Shown here piece after piece: positions 1-6,578 of a DNA stretch of 12,108 nucleotides. The notes beneath the pieces are model-generated. The model had not been told where the DNA came from. It made no database searches and saw only the letters and a program-made list of their open reading frames with translations. This stretch comes from Minisyncoccota bacterium (GTDB lineage: Bacteria > Patescibacteriota > Minisyncoccia > Minisyncoccales > RBG-13-42-11). The stretch spans positions 1-12,108 of the forward strand of contig JAQUAA010000015.1 of assembly GCA_028687495.1 (NCBI GenBank), in the 5' to 3' direction. Every line of letters begins with the position of its first letter. Position 1 is the stretch's first letter. The translations under genes and the position numbers were made by a program.

Positions 1-2
1 CC

Positions 3-1262
3 ACGACAGCCACGACCAGCGCCGCAGAAGACGTTGACCTCGACGAAGAAGTCCAGGCGCAGGATCTCGGAGTGACTAGGCCTAATATTCTGCCCGACAG
101 CCCGTTCTATTTTCTTAAAGAATTGAGTCGAAACATCCAAAGCATCTTCGCCTTCAATTCTCTCGCCAAAGCAAAACTGCAGGAAAAGTTTTCCAATGAA
201 AAATTGGTTGAACTCAAAACAATGATTGAGCAGAACCAGGATGACAAGAAAATCGAAAAGGCACTGCAAAACTATCAGGGCGAATTGGACGGCTTGAAAA
301 AGGCGGCGGAAAAAGTAAAAGAAACCGCCGGACAATCGGAGGAAGTCGGCAAGTTCTTGGATAAATTCATCCAGCAGCAAACGCTCCAGCAAAAAATCCT
401 CCAAAAACTGGAAACGCAGGTATCCACCACCACTCTTGAAAAAATAACGGAAGCCAGAGAACAGCACCTGAAAAGATTCGGAGAGGTGATGAATAAACTT
501 GAGACGAATAAAGAACAGCTGCAGGAAAGACTGGAACAGAATCTTCAGGAAGTAGCCGGAAGCGAATTCAAGAATTTCAAAAACTTGGAAATCCTCCAGC
601 AGCTTGAAGAAAAAGTTCCCGAAGAAGCGAAAGATGCCGTTCAAAAAGCTGCGGAAAACGCCCTTAAAAGATTAAAGGGCGATCTGGAAAAGATGTCGCC
701 GGACGACCAGGCAAGGTTCAAAGAGTACATTAACAGCATCATCGGCGACAAGGAAACTCAGTTGGAAATTTTGGACAGTTTGAAAGAAGAACTGAAAACA
801 ATCCCCCAACTAAAAGAGAATCTCCTGCAGATAAGGGAAAACGTGATGAATACGATCAGGGAAAGATTGCAAGTGGGCACCACAACCTGCGAGGAGGTTG
901 AAGAACCAGCGGCAAACTTCTGCGAAAAAGGAAGAATTGTGATTAGCAAGGATGATAAGGGCTGCGTTGTTGAATTCAAGTGCGTTATCCCGGCTGAGAC
1001 CGAAGAATCCACATCCACGCCCCAACCATCCGCAGGAACGGTCTGTATCACTCTCTGGGATCCTGTTTGTGGGGAAAACGGCGAAACTTACTCCAATGAG
1101 TGTTATGCCAAAAAAGCCGGCGTGGAGATTGATTATGATGGCGCTTGCGGGGCAACGACAACCGGAGAGAAGGAACAGAATGAGGGAGAAAATACGTCTA
1201 TACAGAATCAACTGCAACAATTTAAGGAACTTTTGAACGGCCTGAAATCCAGCAATCCCTAA
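3..1262 (+). CDS. DUF5667-like secreted coiled-coil protein with C-terminal Kazal-like module (5' partial)
   Basis: The reading frame is open from position 3 through a GTG at 72, so that GTG is codon 24 of the visible part and not the start; the true start and any signal peptide lie off the left edge. About 419 residues are visible. Codons near the GTG encode the motif LPDSPFYFLKE, typical of the DUF5667 family of exported proteins common in Patescibacteria. A long, charged, Gln/Glu/Lys-rich helical region follows (about 100-860), probably coiled coil. A first four-Cys segment (about 885-985) has the pattern C..FC..G.I...GC...C. A Thr/Ser/Pro linker leads to a second module (1044-1148) with PVCG, G.TY.NEC and a final GAC, matching the Kazal-type inhibitor pattern but with four cysteines rather than six. 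The tail is hydrophilic. Family assignment is from motifs; cell-surface location and protease inhibition are inference. Confidence 0.8.
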   Translation, partial: TTATTSAAEDVDLDEEVQAQDLGVTRPNILPDSPFYFLKELSRNIQSIFAFNSLAKAKLQEKFSNEKLVELKTMIEQNQDDKKIEKALQNYQGELDGLKKAAEKVKETAGQSEEVGKFLDKFIQQQTLQQKILQKLETQVSTTTLEKITEAREQHLKRFGEVMNKLETNKEQLQERLEQNLQEVAGSEFKNFKNLEILQQLEEKVPEEAKDAVQKAAENALKRLKGDLEKMSPDDQARFKEYINSIIGDKETQLEILDSLKEELKTIPQLKENLLQIRENVMNTIRERLQVGTTTCEEVEEPAANFCEKGRIVISKDDKGCVVEFKCVIPAETEESTSTPQPSAGTVCITLWDPVCGENGETYSNECYAKKAGVEIDYDGACGATTTGEKEQNEGENTSIQNQLQQFKELLNGLKSSNP

Positions 1263-1273
1263 GGAAAGAAGGT

Positions 1274-1279
1274 TATAAT
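1274..1279 (+). promoter_or_regulatory. Possible -10 box for miaB-miaA
   Basis: A perfect TATAAT lies 55 bases before the ATG at 1334. No convincing -35 hexamer is present 16-18 bases upstream. A transcript starting about 7 bases downstream would begin at the 5' arm of the 1286-1311 hairpin. The assignment rests on the hexamer alone. Confidence 0.3.
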
Positions 1280-1285
1280 CAAAAG

Positions 1286-1311
1286 AAAAACGGCTTGAAA
1301 GGGCCGTTTTT
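1286..1311 (+). terminator. Rho-independent-type hairpin after the DUF5667-like gene
   Basis: AAAAACGGC (1286-1294) pairs with GCCGTTTTT (1303-1311) around an 8-base loop, and the 3' arm is itself a T-run. It begins 23 bases after the stop codon, so it most likely ends the upstream transcript. A TTG at 1295 inside this hairpin is in frame with the next gene but is not a credible start. Confidence 0.7.
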
Positions 1312-1333
1312 CTGTTTTAAGATAAAAAGACGC

Positions 1334-3259
1334 ATGAAAAAATATCATATCCTTACCTTCGGGTGCCAGATGAATAAGGCTGATTCGGAAAGAATCGCCG
1401 CCTCTCTTGAGAGAAAAGGCTATAAAACTACCCCAAACCTAAACGAGGCCGATTTAATCGTGGTGAACATGTGCTCCATCAGGCAATCGGCAGTGGACAG
1501 GATTTACGGTTTGGCTCCCGGCTTTGAAAAGTTAAAAATCAGGAAACCTAAATTAAAAACTATTCTAACCGGCTGCATCACCAAAATGGACAGGAAAAAG
1601 TTTGCCGAAAAGTTTGATTTAATCGTGGACAAAGAAAAATACTTAACTTGCCCTCCGAAACACTCAAATAAACTCATGGCTTATATCTCCATTTCCAACG
1701 GCTGCAATAACGCCTGCTCTTATTGCATTGTCCCCTTTACCAGAGGGCGTCTCGTCTGCCGCGATCACCGGGAAATATTGAAAGAAGTAAAAAATGCCGT
1801 TGCCAATGGCGTAAAAGAAATCTGGCTTTTGGGCCAAAACGTCAACGATTACCACTCCCCTCGGGATTCTTCAATCAATTTCGCCGAACTCCTAAAGAAA
1901 GTTTCCGACATCCCGGGTAATTTCAAGATTCTTTTTACTTCTCCTCATCCCAAGAATTTTTCAGATGAACTGATTGATGCCCTGGCTGAATGCGGTAAGT
2001 TCGGAAGATACCTTAATTTGCCCGTCCAATCGGGAGACAATACCGTTTTAAGGAGAATGAACAGGCCTTACACGGTGCAGCAGTATAAAAACTTGGTTAA
2101 AAAAATCCGGGAAAAGATGCCCGACATCAATTTATCAACTGACGTAATCGTGGGCTTTCCGGGAGAAACCAAATCGCAGTTCAAAAACACGGTTAAACTT
2201 TTTAAAGAACTTAATTTCGACATGGCTTACATTTCCAAATTCTCCCCCCGGCCCGGAACGGCTGCGATAAAGATGAAAAACGACGTATCGCGACGGGAAA
2301 AAGAAAAAAGATGGGAGATTATCAACGAATTTATCCTGAAGAAATTGAAGGAAAAGAAAGAAATCGGCAAAAAGAAATTAATCGCGGTCTTGGGGCCGAC
2401 AGCATCGGGAAAATCAGCTTTGGCGGTGAAATTAGCCAAAAAGTTTAATGGCGAGGTCATTTCGGCAGATTCAAGGCAGATTTACAAAAGAATGAATTTA
2501 GGAACCGGGAAAATAACCAAAAGAGAAATGAAAGGTGTCCCCCATTATCTTTTGGATGTAGCTTCTCCCAAAAATAAATTTACGGTTGTCCAATACAGAA
2601 AACTAGCGATTCAAGCCATAAACAAGATTTTCAAAAAAGGAAAAGTGCCGATTATTTGCGGTGGAACCGGATTCTATATTCAAGCGGTGATTGACGGAAT
2701 AATGATTCCCGAAGTGAAACCCGACTGGAAACTGAGGAAAGAGTTGGAATTGATTGCGACAAAGAATCTTTTTAATAAACTGAAAAAACTTGATCCTGAA
2801 AGGACAAAAAACATCGATAAAAACAACCGCAGAAGATTAATCAGGGCTTTGGAAATTTTAATAAAAACAAAAAAGCCGGTTCCCCCGTTCAAAAAACAAC
2901 CCCTTCCCTATCCGGTCTTGATTATTGGAATTAAAAAATCGAAGGAAGAATTAAAGGAACTAATAAGAAAACGGCTTCTGAAAAGATTCCGACAAGGGAT
3001 GATTGATGAAATAAAAAAACTCCGTAAGTCGGGAGTAAGTTGGAAAAGATTGGAAGAATTCGGCCTTGAATACCGTTATATTGCGCAGTATCTCCAAAAA
3101 AAACTAAATTATGGGGAGATGATTGAAAAATTGCAAAAAGAAACCGAACACTTCGCCAAAAGGCAGATAACCTGGTTCAAGAGAGACGAAAGAATTCATT
3201 GGATAAAAAAACAGCCTCAGGCTGAAGAATTGGTAAAAGAGTTTCTAAAAAGCACTTGA
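1334..3259 (+). CDS. miaB-miaA: MiaB-MiaA fusion: tRNA i6A37 methylthiotransferase joined to tRNA dimethylallyltransferase
   Basis: One uninterrupted 641-residue frame carries both enzymes of ms2i6A37 synthesis. MiaA prenylates A37 of tRNA; MiaB, a radical-SAM enzyme with two 4Fe-4S clusters, adds the 2-methylthio group. Residues 1 to about 343 are MiaB: cluster ligands C11 (FGCQMN), C47 and C81, radical-SAM CxxxCxxC at C124/C128/C131, then LLGQNVN, LPVQSG and VGFPGET. C81 and C124 are 43 residues apart, against about 74 in E. coli MiaB, so the N-terminal part is trimmed. The TRAM domain that normally follows is absent. From about residue 346 MiaA begins: P-loop GPTASGKS (354-361), ADSRQIY, CGGTGFYI, RRLIRALEI and AKRQITWFKR. 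Its roughly 295 residues are full length for MiaA. I chose ATG 1334 over TTG 1295 because MKKYHILTFGCQMN is the normal MiaB beginning and the TTG lies in a terminator. No Shine-Dalgarno is visible. Confidence 0.93.
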   Translation: MKKYHILTFGCQMNKADSERIAASLERKGYKTTPNLNEADLIVVNMCSIRQSAVDRIYGLAPGFEKLKIRKPKLKTILTGCITKMDRKKFAEKFDLIVDKEKYLTCPPKHSNKLMAYISISNGCNNACSYCIVPFTRGRLVCRDHREILKEVKNAVANGVKEIWLLGQNVNDYHSPRDSSINFAELLKKVSDIPGNFKILFTSPHPKNFSDELIDALAECGKFGRYLNLPVQSGDNTVLRRMNRPYTVQQYKNLVKKIREKMPDINLSTDVIVGFPGETKSQFKNTVKLFKELNFDMAYISKFSPRPGTAAIKMKNDVSRREKEKRWEIINEFILKKLKEKKEIGKKKLIAVLGPTASGKSALAVKLAKKFNGEVISADSRQIYKRMNLGTGKITKREMKGVPHYLLDVASPKNKFTVVQYRKLAIQAINKIFKKGKVPIICGGTGFYIQAVIDGIMIPEVKPDWKLRKELELIATKNLFNKLKKLDPERTKNIDKNNRRRLIRALEILIKTKKPVPPFKKQPLPYPVLIIGIKKSKEELKELIRKRLLKRFRQGMIDEIKKLRKSGVSWKRLEEFGLEYRYIAQYLQKKLNYGEMIEKLQKETEHFAKRQITWFKRDERIHWIKKQPQAEELVKEFLKST

Positions 3260-3300
3260 GGGGAGAAAGACATTGTCTTAGAAGACTTTATCTTCTCCCC
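3260..3300. terminator. Hairpin between convergent genes
   Basis: GGGGAGAAAGA (3260-3270) pairs with TCTTCTCCCC (3291-3300) with one bulged base. A smaller nested pairing, GTCT/AGAC, lies around 3275-3286. It starts immediately after the miaB-miaA stop and lies downstream of the convergent 63-residue gene, so it could end both transcripts. T-runs are weak on the plus side; on the minus side a TTTTT follows after a few bases. Confidence 0.5.
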
Positions 3301-3311
3301 CCTTGTTTGCT

Positions 3312-3503
3312 TCACCGATTTTTGGCGAGGCATTCTTGGATTGATTCATGAGGAATCAATTTTCCGGAAGTAAGCCGCATCATCCCTGGCGGCGGAGGCA
3401 GCTCCTTCTTCTCGAAGTGAGCCCCTTCTTCATCAACGACGATGCCCATCTTTTCAAGAATTTGCTCATCTCCCGGTTTCAAAAGAGCTATATTAACTTT
3501 CAC
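3312..3503 (-). CDS. Small orphan protein (63 aa) with very strong expression signals
   Basis: I do not recognise this protein. It starts with GTG (3503-3501) and ends in TGA. It is soluble-looking and charged, with a Pro run at residues 36-39, a single Cys at 58, and no membrane segment or signal peptide. The N-terminus (MKVNIALLKPGDEQILEKMG) suggests a short strand then helix. It is credible as a gene because of its upstream signals: a perfect TTGACA (3549-3554) and TATAAT (3527-3532) with a 16-bp spacer, then AAGGAGGTGAT (3507-3517) seven bases from the start when measured from AAGGAGG. The 5' leader would be only about 15-20 bases. It lies downstream of the MraZ-like gene on the same strand but has its own promoter. 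A function cannot be assigned. Confidence 0.72.
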   Translation of the reverse strand: MKVNIALLKPGDEQILEKMGIVVDEEGAHFEKKELPPPPGMMRLTSGKLIPHESIQECLAKNR

Positions 3504-3506
3504 GAT

Positions 3507-3517
3507 ATCACCTCCTT
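3507..3517 (-). promoter_or_regulatory. Consensus ribosome binding site of the 63-aa gene
   Basis: The minus strand reads AAGGAGGTGAT, an 11-base match to the anti-Shine-Dalgarno consensus, then ATC and the GTG start at 3503. It fixes the start codon and is the strongest ribosome binding site in the window. Confidence 0.85.
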
Positions 3518-3526
3518 GATACTTAT

Positions 3527-3554
3527 ATTATACTACGTTTTCTGTATTTGTCAA
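3527..3554 (-). promoter_or_regulatory. Consensus sigma-70-type promoter of the 63-aa gene
   Basis: On the minus strand, TTGACA (3554-3549) and TATAAT (3532-3527) are separated by exactly 16 bases. Both hexamers match the consensus perfectly, the only such pair I found in the window. Initiation would fall near 3520, just upstream of the Shine-Dalgarno sequence. Confidence 0.82.
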
Positions 3555-3580
3555 GTAAAGAACCGCTGTTTGTTAAATGG

Positions 3581-3609
3581 CAAGTGAGCGAGGATTACCC
3601 GCTCACTTG
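3581..3609 (-). repeat. Perfect 10-bp inverted repeat enclosing the stop codon of the MraZ-like gene
   Basis: CAAGTGAGCG (3581-3590) and CGCTCACTTG (3600-3609) are exact reverse complements around a 9-base loop that contains the TAA stop (3597-3595). In the minus-strand transcript this is a stable hairpin right at the end of the gene. No good U-run follows, so it may be a weak terminator, an RNA-stability element or a protein-binding palindrome. Confidence 0.6.
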
Positions 3610-4320
3610 AACGACGACGCTGACAAGTCTAGCGAAATCGTCGAACCACTGTTTCTTTTTTCGGTCTGGCCAATCCAGATCAAAATCCGGAAATTTATCC
3701 AGAAGCTTGTCTGACGGAGATTTGTCCTTCTCTTCCTTCTTTTGTTCTTTCTTCGGCCTCAGGGGGTAGAGACTGCAATAAGGTATCTGGTTCAAACGAA
3801 CCAGTATGCCGTTCTTGTCCTTGCCGTCCAGGGTAAAGACAATGCCATCACCCGAGATGAGCTTACCGACTATGACTCGATCGGGTCTGCTGTAATAAGC
3901 GACATTATCTCCCCTCGAAAGCCACTCGGAAGCTTCCTTGCTGCTCTGGAATGGCCTGGGCGCCACTCTCAATACCGTCTCCTCTTGAGTGGGAATATTC
4001 TGTATCAACAGGTGATCTCCCATAGAAAGGACGAGTATGTCTTGGCCCAGCCCTCCTAGTTCTTTTATTTCAGCCGGGATGCTCACTCTTCCCTGCGGGT
4101 CAGGTTCATCTTCGAACGGATGCCAGTCCAGTCTCATCTTCTTGGGATCTCTTGCTGCAATCAGCTTTTCTTCCCAGATCTGCTGCGGCATCAGAACCAC
4201 TTCCTGGCCGTCCAATCCCCAAACCCATTTATCGCCGGCTTTTCTTATCTTTGCCGGAATCGCGAATCTTCCCTTCTCATCGACGCTGTGTTCCCACCTG
4301 CCTTCTTTTAGTTTCAGCAT
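3595..4320 (-). CDS. MraZ-like tandem SpoVT/AbrB-fold DNA-binding protein with a unique C-terminal extension
   Basis: The first 110 of 241 residues resemble MraZ, a ring-forming transcription factor usually encoded at the head of the division and cell-wall cluster. Two half-domains each carry the family signature: DEKGRFAIPAKIR (residues 14-26) and DPQGRVSIPAEIK (74-86), the second followed by a GD.LLI strand. The signatures are 60 residues apart, closer than in standard MraZ, and normal MraZ ends near residue 145. Residues 111-241 are an extension I do not recognise: a probable beta-rich stretch (about 136-186), a Lys/Glu-rich linker (189-200) and an acidic/aromatic end. No rsmH or ftsL homolog is adjacent, so this is a solitary copy or a paralog. 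ATG 4320 is supported by AAGGAGG at 4329-4335. DNA binding is a family inference; target and extension function are unknown. Confidence 0.75.
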   Translation of the reverse strand: MLKLKEGRWEHSVDEKGRFAIPAKIRKAGDKWVWGLDGQEVVLMPQQIWEEKLIAARDPKKMRLDWHPFEDEPDPQGRVSIPAEIKELGGLGQDILVLSMGDHLLIQNIPTQEETVLRVAPRPFQSSKEASEWLSRGDNVAYYSRPDRVIVGKLISGDGIVFTLDGKDKNGILVRLNQIPYCSLYPLRPKKEQKKEEKDKSPSDKLLDKFPDFDLDWPDRKKKQWFDDFARLVSVVVQVSG

Positions 4321-4328
4321 TATTATAT

Positions 4329-4335
4329 CCTCCTT
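4329..4335 (-). promoter_or_regulatory. Ribosome binding site of the MraZ-like gene
   Basis: The minus strand reads AAGGAGG, eight bases before ATG 4320. It is one of only three strong Shine-Dalgarno sequences in the window and confirms the start. I found no convincing promoter between the hairpin at 4359-4384 and this site. Confidence 0.8.
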
Positions 4336-4358
4336 CTGAATGTTCCAGATAGAATTTT

Positions 4359-4384
4359 AAAACAGCACTTGAAGGTGCTGTTTT
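4359..4384 (-). terminator. Rho-independent terminator after gatB
   Basis: AAAACAGCAC (4359-4368) and GTGCTGTTTT (4375-4384) form a perfect 10-bp stem with a 6-base loop. On the minus strand the 3' arm ends in TTTT. It lies 16 bases after the gatB stop and ends the glyA-folD-deoC-7TM-gatB unit. The structure is symmetrical and could also work on the plus strand. Confidence 0.8.
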
Positions 4385-4399
4385 TATTTTGCTACTTTT

Positions 4400-5851
4400 T
4401 TATAAATTTGTCAATGCTTTTTTGAGCGATTCTCCCGCCATCTGAGGATTAGCTTTTCCTTTGGTTTTGGCCATTATTTGGCCCACCAAAAACTGAAAGG
4501 CGTTTCCCTTGCCCGACTTATAATCTTCCACCGCTTTGGGATTATTTTCGATTACTTCCTTGATGACTTTCTCTATTTCCGATGAATCCGAAATCTGAGT
4601 CAATTTTTTTTCCTTAACGATGTTAGATGGGTCGGCTCCGTTTTTGAACATTTCGGATAGGACAAGCTTCGCTATCTTGCTCGATATCGTTCCCTTTTCA
4701 ATCAGAACGATAAAGTCAGCAAAATTATCCGGGGTAATTAAAAACTTCTCGTTCCTGATCGAGGTCCCGCTTAAAAGTCCACGCAGATCGGAAATCAGAT
4801 AATTTGAAGATAATTTTATCAATCTGGAAAGTTTTTCTCGTGGAAGTTGGGGGGGAAATTCCGAAATCACCTTTTCGAAATATTCTCCGAAATCTTTATT
4901 ATAAACAAGGATTTCAGCTTCCTTATCCGATAATTCGTACTCCCGCTTCAGGCGAACGGTTTTTTGCTGGGGAAGCTCGGGAATTTCAGCTTTAATTTTT
5001 TGAACGGATTCCTTTGAAAAATAAAGCGGGGACAAATCCGGTTCGGGAAAGTAACGATAATCATGCGCTTCTTCCTTTTCTCTCTGGCTGAAAGTTTTTC
5101 CTTTAACGTCGTCCCAGCCGCGCGTTTCCTGCAAAACTTCCTTACCGGATTCTAAAACTTCCTGCTGCCTTTTGATCTCATATTCAATCCCCCTTTCTAC
5201 TGCCCGGAAAGAATTAAGATTTTTGATTTCCACCTTCGTGCCCATTTTGCCTTTTTCTTCCAGGGAAATGTTAACTTCCACTCTCATTTGGCCCTTTTCC
5301 ATATCGGCATCCGAAACGTCGAGATAATGCAAAATCAAATGCAGTGCTTCGGCAAAATCTTTCGCTTCCTTGGCGGAAGTGATGTCGGGCTCGGTAACCA
5401 GTTCCATCAAGGGAATTCCCGCCCGGTTGAAATCAACCAAGGAGAAATCTTGTCCTTCAGGATGGACCAAGCTTCCCGTATCTTCTTCCAGATGTACCCT
5501 TGTGATTCTTATCTTTTTTCCGTCAATCTCAAGAAAACCGCCAACAGATAAGGGTTTGTCGTACTGCGATATCTGATAGCCTTTGGGCAGATCGGGATAA
5601 AAATAGTTTTTTCTGTCGAATTTTGAAGATTCAGGAATCTGGCAATTCAAAGCCAAGCCGGTTTTAATGACTTTTTTCACCGCCTCTTCATTAATCACGG
5701 GAAGAGTACCGGGATGCCCCATACAAACCGGACAGACGTTAAAATTAGGCTTCTTTTCATCGGAATCGTTCAAACAACTGCAAAACATCTTTGTTTTAGT
5801 CTTCAATTCAATATGTATTTCCAATCCGATGGTAGGTTTATATTCTTTCAT
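4400..5851 (-). CDS. gatB: Asp-tRNA(Asn)/Glu-tRNA(Gln) amidotransferase subunit B
   Basis: GatB is the kinase/transamidase subunit of GatCAB, which converts misacylated Glu-tRNA(Gln) and Asp-tRNA(Asn) to Gln-tRNA and Asn-tRNA in the cytoplasm. The 483-residue length is normal. The N-terminus (IGLEIHIELKTKTKMFC) is the family signature. Zinc ligands C24, C26, C40 and C43 (CSC...CPVC) are present, followed by KNYFYPDLPKGYQISQYD, the catalytic-domain motif HLEEDTG, and DFNRAGIPLMELVTEPD. The C-terminal YqeY-like tRNA-binding domain (about 330-483) is complete. gatA and gatC are not in the window. ATG 5851 follows the upstream stop by three bases with no Shine-Dalgarno, which suggests translational coupling. 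Confidence 0.97.
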   Translation of the reverse strand: MKEYKPTIGLEIHIELKTKTKMFCSCLNDSDEKKPNFNVCPVCMGHPGTLPVINEEAVKKVIKTGLALNCQIPESSKFDRKNYFYPDLPKGYQISQYDKPLSVGGFLEIDGKKIRITRVHLEEDTGSLVHPEGQDFSLVDFNRAGIPLMELVTEPDITSAKEAKDFAEALHLILHYLDVSDADMEKGQMRVEVNISLEEKGKMGTKVEIKNLNSFRAVERGIEYEIKRQQEVLESGKEVLQETRGWDDVKGKTFSQREKEEAHDYRYFPEPDLSPLYFSKESVQKIKAEIPELPQQKTVRLKREYELSDKEAEILVYNKDFGEYFEKVISEFPPQLPREKLSRLIKLSSNYLISDLRGLLSGTSIRNEKFLITPDNFADFIVLIEKGTISSKIAKLVLSEMFKNGADPSNIVKEKKLTQISDSSEIEKVIKEVIENNPKAVEDYKSGKGNAFQFLVGQIMAKTKGKANPQMAGESLKKALTNL

Positions 5852-5854
5852 GAT

Positions 5855-6577
5855 TTATTCTATTTTTGTAATATATTTTGGCTTGGGGGGAAACCAACTG
5901 AAAATAAGAGTAAACGCCAGAATGGTGAAGATAATCAAATAATTCAAATCAGAATAGACGGGATGAAGATTGGTCAGGGTAAGGAGAATTAAATCCGTTA
6001 TCATGCCGAAAAGCATGAAACTCATGGCTATCCCCAACCCCAAACTTCTTATCTTCACTTTTTTCTCCGTGGCCCTTTTCGCTTGTAAAAAGAAAATTGC
6101 AATTAAGGGCATAAGAATGAGGGGCGTAACGACAAAGGGAGCGAAAAACAGGAAGAATAATTTCGAGCTTAAATCAAAACCCCAATTCAATACCCCATCC
6201 GTGTAAAAATAATTCGGAGTATAAAAGAAGAACGGCAAGCTGGAAAACACAAAAACTAATAGCATTATACCTCCAATGATTTTTGAGTATTTTTGAAAAG
6301 TGCTTGAAAAAACGGCATAGCCCAAAAGAGACCATCCTCCGGCAACAAACATAGTATAAATGGGGGCTATGATACGCCAAACAACGTGATTATCGATAAG
6401 GAAAAGGGTCGGAACTGAAGTAATGACGTAATTCATGCCAATCAGAAAAAAACTGTAACTGAAAAGCTTGGCAAATTCGTTGTTCTCTTCCTTGTAACAA
6501 GTGTAGAATTTTATGCTTAAATAGAAAAAAACAAAAACTCCGAAAAGAAAAATTAAACCTGTGGTGGGAATAACCAT
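5855..6577 (-). CDS. Seven-transmembrane protein of unknown function
   Basis: This 240-residue protein is highly hydrophobic. By eye, seven membrane segments lie near residues 5-25, 37-60, 65-90, 98-119, 139-165, 177-201 and 210-229. The loops are short and the C-terminal tail is basic (PPKPKYITKIE), which suggests a cytoplasmic C-terminus by the positive-inside rule. The fold resembles the 7-TM sensory modules found at the N-terminus of some histidine kinases and diguanylate cyclases, but no kinase or other output domain follows. I see no catalytic motif and no recognised family. The ATG at 6577 is one base from the deoC stop, and the gene ends three bases before gatB, so it is locked in the same operon. 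No Shine-Dalgarno is visible. A transporter or sensor role would be speculation. Confidence 0.82.
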   Translation of the reverse strand: MVIPTTGLIFLFGVFVFFYLSIKFYTCYKEENNEFAKLFSYSFFLIGMNYVITSVPTLFLIDNHVVWRIIAPIYTMFVAGGWSLLGYAVFSSTFQKYSKIIGGIMLLVFVFSSLPFFFYTPNYFYTDGVLNWGFDLSSKLFFLFFAPFVVTPLILMPLIAIFFLQAKRATEKKVKIRSLGLGIAMSFMLFGMITDLILLTLTNLHPVYSDLNYLIIFTILAFTLIFSWFPPKPKYITKIE

Positions 6578-6578
6578 A

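Noticed and set aside
72..74. GTG as the start of the DUF5667-like gene
   Set aside because: The frame is open to the left edge and encodes a linker-like sequence directly before the DUF5667 motif, and no ribosome binding site precedes the GTG; the gene is 5' partial.
810..1220. 136-residue minus-strand frame within the DUF5667-like gene
   Set aside because: It lies antisense to a well-supported coding region, has no start signals, and its Cys pattern is the mirror of the real gene.
1295..1333. TTG start giving a 13-residue longer MiaB-MiaA
   Set aside because: The TTG lies in the loop of a terminator hairpin, and the MiaB family begins at the later MKKYHILTFGCQMN.
2343..2393. Separate internal start for miaA within the fusion gene
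   Set aside because: There is no ATG or GTG near the domain border and no Shine-Dalgarno before the one in-frame TTG; the frame is continuous, so a fusion is the simpler reading.
3348..3587. 79-residue plus-strand frame across the 63-aa gene and its promoter
   Set aside because: It has no ribosome binding site or recognisable content and covers the opposite-strand promoter; it is a shadow frame.
4322..4327. TATAAT on the minus strand before the MraZ-like gene as a -10 box
   Set aside because: It lies between the Shine-Dalgarno and the start codon, so transcription from it would begin inside the gene and lose the ribosome binding site.
4413..4418. TTGACA on the minus strand at the end of gatB as a -35 box for the MraZ-like gene
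   Set aside because: It encodes the last Leu-Thr of GatB, no good -10 lies 16-18 bases downstream, and a terminator hairpin stands between it and the gene.
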